From Candidatus Thiodictyon syntrophicum (GTDB lineage: Bacteria > Pseudomonadota > Gammaproteobacteria > Chromatiales > Chromatiaceae), in the NCBI RefSeq assembly GCF_002813775.1, contig NZ_CP020370.1:2319501-2383500 (forward strand): 64,000 nucleotides of DNA, read 5' to 3'. Below are positions 61,032 through 64,000 of the stretch, piece by piece (the stretch's first letter is position 1; the number at the start of each line of letters is the position of its first letter). The position numbers and the translations under genes were made by a program. The notes under the pieces are model-generated. The model had not been told where the DNA came from, did not search any database, and saw nothing but the letters and a program-made list of their open reading frames with translations.

Positions 61032-64000
61032 ATGAGCACCGACCAGTTCACCGCTCCCGGCGCCCCCGCGGCACCTATCCACTGCCTGTCCAACGGGCGC
61101 TACGAGGTCCTGATCTCCGGCACCGGGGCCGGGCGGTCCACCTGGGATTGGATCGGTCTCACGCGCGGGGGCGGTGATGCGGTCGAGGACCAGCTCGGCA
61201 GCGTCCTGTACCTGCGTGATCTCGATGACGGGCGTTTCTGGTCCCTGGGGTATCAACCGACGCGCACCCCGACCGCGCTGTATCGGACGCAAGCCACAGA
61301 GGGGTCTTTTCTCCTGGAGCGCGAAGACGCCGGGATCGGGGCGCGGCTCGCGGTCCGGGTCGCCGCGGACGCCGACCTGGAGGAGCGCCGTCTGACCCTG
61401 ACCAACGCCTCCGAGCGGCCACGGCGCATCGAGGTCACGAGCTACCTGGAGGTGGTCCTGTGCCATCCCGCGGCGGACGCCGCCCACCCGGCCTTCGTCA
61501 AGCTCTTTGTCCAGACCGAGCGGGACGCGGCGACCGGCGCCCTGCTGGCCCGCCGCCGCCCGCGGGCCGCCGACGAGCAGTGGCCCTGGCTGGTGCACGC
61601 CCTGGCGGGTGGCGGGGCCCAGGAGTGGGAAACCGACCGGATGCGCTTCCTCGGCCGCGGCCGGACCCCCGCCGCCCCCGCCGCCCTGGTACTCGACGGG
61701 CCTCTTTCCGGCACCGTCGGCAATGTGCTCGACCCGGTCTTGAGCCTGCGCACCAGCCTCTTGCTGGCCCCTGGCGCGTCGGCCGAGTTGCTGTTCCTCA
61801 CCGGCGTCGCCCCGGACCGGGCGGCGGCCCTGGCGCTGATTTCCGGGACCGCCGACGACCCGCTGGGCCTGGTACATCTTTCCCCCCAACCGCCCGCGCC
61901 GCCCGAGCCCCTGGCACCCCCCCCGGCCCCTACGGCGCCTTCTCGGCCGACGGCCGCGAATACATCATCCACCTGCGCCGCCAGCCCGACGGACAGTTGC
62001 GCCGCCCCCCGCTCCCCTGGACCAACGTCATCGCCAACGAGGTCGCCGGCTGCCTGGTGAGCGAGGTCGGCGCCGGCTACACCTGGGCGCGCAACAGCCA
62101 GGCCAACCGCCTCACCCCCTGGTCCAATGACCCGGTGAGCGACCCCGGTGGGGAGGCCTTCTATCTGCGCGACGAGGCGACCGGCGCCTGCTGGTCCCCG
62201 CTCCCCGGACCCCGCCCGGCCCCGTTCGACTACGAGGTCCGCCACGGCTTCGGTTACTCGATCTTTCGCTGCGAGGACCCGGACCTGGCCCAGGAGACGA
62301 CCCTCTTCGTCCCCCGCTCGGACCCCCTGCGGGTCTTGCGCCTGCAACTGTGCAACCACGGCGACCAGCCCCGGACCCTGGCCATCGTTTCCTATCAGCG
62401 CCTGGTCATGGGCAACCAGCCGGCCAGCCCGAGCCCCATCCTGACGGCCTGGGACCCCGACCGCGACCTGCTGACCGCCACCAACCCCGCGGCCGGCGAC
62501 TTTGCCGACGGCACCGCCTTCGCCTTCGCCGTCACCCAGGGCGGGACCCCGGGCCCGGTCAGCCACACCTGTGATCGCGCCGCCTTCATCGGCCGCCACG
62601 GCGACCCGGCCGACCCCACGGCGCTGCGCACCGGCACCGCGCTCGACGGCGCCAACGGCGAGGAACTCGACCCCTGTTTCGCCCAACGCCTGACCCTGCG
62701 GCTGGCCCCCGGCGAGACCGCGCGGTGCAGCTTTCTGCTCGGCGAGTGCCTGGAGGCGGCCGAACTGGACCGGCTGGTCGCCCACTATCGCCAACCCGGG
62801 GCCATCGACGCGGCGCTCGCCGCGGCCAAGGCCTTCTGGACCGACCTGGTCGGGCGCCTCCAGGTCGCGACCCCGTCCCCGGCCATCGACCTCATGCTCA
62901 ACGGCTGGCTGGTCTACCAGAACTTGAGTTGCCGCATCTGGGCGCGCTCCGCCTTCTACCAGTCCGGCGGGGCCTTCGGCTATCGCGATCAGCTCCAGGA
63001 CGCCGCCGCCCTGGTGCTGCTGCGCCCGGATCTGACCCGCGCCCAGATCCTGCTGCACGCCGCGCACCAGTTCGTCGAGGGCGACGTGCTGCATTGGTGG
63101 CACGCGGCGCCCATGGAACGGGGCCTGCGCACCCGGTTCTCCGATGACCTGCTGTGGCTGCCCTATGTGACCAGCCACTATGTCAGGACCACCGGCGAGT
63201 GGGCGATCCTCGACGAATCGCTGCCCTATCTGAGCGCCCGCGCCCTGGAACCGGGGGAGGACGAGAGCTTCCTGGAGCCCGCGCCGAGCGGGGAGTCCGG
63301 CGACCTCTACGACCACTGCTGCCGCGCCCTGGACCGCTCGCTCACGCTCGGCGTCCACGGTCTGCCGCTGATGGGCACCGGTGACTGGAACGACGGCATG
63401 AACCGCATCGGGCGGGAGGGGCGGGGGGAGAGCGTCTGGATGGGCTTCTTCCTCTACCGCTGCCTGGGGGATTTTCTGCCCCTGTGCGAGGCGCGCGGCG
63501 ACACCGCGCGCCTCGCCCGCTACGCCGATTACCGCACCGTCCTGACCCTGGCTCTGGAGGAGTCCGGCTGGGATGGCGCCTGGTATCGCCGCGCCTACTA
63601 TGACGACGGCACGCCGCTGGGCTGCGCCGCGGATGACGAGTGCCGCATCGACGCCCTGGCCCAGTCCTGGGCCGCCATCTCCGGGGCCGTCCCCCGCGAA
63701 CGGGCGGAGCAGGCACTCGACGCGCTGGAGGCCCAGTTGATCAACGAGGACGAGCGCCTGATCCGGCTCCTGACCCCGCCCTTCGTCGACACCCCCAAGG
63801 ACCCCGGCTACATCAAGGCCTATCTGGCCGGGGTGCGGGAGAATGGCGGTCAATATACCCATGCCGCCTGCTGGGCGGTGCTGGCCATGACCGAACTCGG
63901 GCGCCGGGAGCGCGCCGCCCGCCTGCTCGCCATGCTGAGCCCGGTCTCCCATACCGCCACGGCGCCGGCCGTCGAGACCTATCGGCTGGAGCCCTACGCG
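61032..64000 (+). CDS. GH94-family glycoside phosphorylase-like protein, partial, with frameshift
   Basis: Runs past the window end. Frame one from ATG 61032 gives the N-terminal beta-sandwich (LSNGRYEVLISGTGAG, LYLRDLDDGRFWSLG). Frame two continues with PYGAFSADGREYIIHL, a second beta-sandwich, then the (alpha/alpha)6 catalytic barrel: FGYRDQLQDAAALVLLRPDL, EGDVLHWWH, RFSDDLLWLPYVTSHY and GTGDWNDGMN, whose Asp is the GH94 acid. The switch falls exactly in a run of eight C at 61917-61924; nine C would restore one protein reading LAPPPGPYGAF. There is no GT84 glycosyltransferase part, so it is a stand-alone phosphorylase-like enzyme, not a full cyclic-glucan synthase. GGAG lies 11 nt before the ATG. 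Confidence 0.88.

Noticed and set aside
61442-63952. Long antisense open frame opposite the GH94 gene
   Set aside because: The GH94 barrel motifs are on the plus strand; the antisense frame shows only GC-bias composition.
61032-64000. Cyclic beta-1,2-glucan synthase (NdvB)
   Set aside because: Only the GH94-like part is seen; there is no GT84 or membrane region upstream, and the start codon is well supported.

Overview
High-GC bacterial DNA with dense, often ATGA-overlapping genes, Shine-Dalgarno sites, OmpA-type peptidoglycan-binding domains and LolD/FtsX-like transport, so a Gram-negative proteobacterium. A gammaproteobacterium of the Chromatiales type is my guess, but no rRNA or marker gene is present to prove it. 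No tRNA, rRNA or CRISPR array was seen.

Layout. (1) 1-2.35 kb: debris and accessory genes: a frameshifted fragment of a large protein, a small ORF, an intact CHAP/NlpC-like cysteine peptidase and a broken Uma2-type nuclease. (2) 2.35-9.0 kb: carbohydrate region: GH1 beta-glucosidase and an SbmA/YddA-type ABC exporter with a ruined ATPase domain (minus strand), then a discoidin plus (alpha/alpha)6-barrel protein (plus strand). (3) 9.0-60.7 kb: a roughly 51-kb accessory island with an IS630 remnant at its left edge and a group II intron remnant at its right. (4) 61.0-64.0 kb: a GH94 phosphorylase-like gene on the same strand as the (alpha/alpha)6 gene. The two probably formed one glycan operon before the island entered between them: copies of an AGTACGNN octamer repeat lie at both breakpoints.

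Island. Three arms. Plus 9.6-15.1 kb: a very large helical protein, a C-terminally membrane-anchored protein and a von Willebrand A (vWA) protein. Minus 47.4-15.2 kb (15 genes, divergent from the third arm and convergent on the first): a 1459-aa three-TM protein with a cytoplasmic vWA-like domain and a periplasmic PstS-like/OmpA tail; a CHAT (caspase-like) peptidase; a MoxR AAA+ ATPase; membrane proteins with Ig/cadherin-like repeats; a second PstS-like/OmpA protein; two paralogous vWA proteins; a tubulin/FtsZ-like protein; a divergent membrane-inserted tubulin-like partner; a membrane-anchored MrfA-like helicase whose motif II is destroyed; a coiled-coil protein; a P-loop GTPase and its GTPase-less sister. 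Plus 47.6-60.4 kb: an OmpA-like protein, an Ig-repeat/formylglycine-enzyme-like protein, a secreted PPLPV-repeat protein, a secreted vWA protein, a LolD-like ATPase with an FtsX-like permease, a secreted protein and a protein with a phage-tail-like beta domain.

Interpretation. The parts resemble known NTP-dependent conflict systems (MoxR plus vWA, GTPase plus associated proteins, CHAT effector), here combined with tubulin-like filament candidates and peptidoglycan-anchored sensors. I infer a trans-envelope sensing and execution machine: surface or periplasmic modules report to a cytoplasmic NTPase layer (GTPase, MoxR, tubulin-like) that controls a caspase-like protease. This is inference from domains and gene order only; I do not know a described system with this full set.
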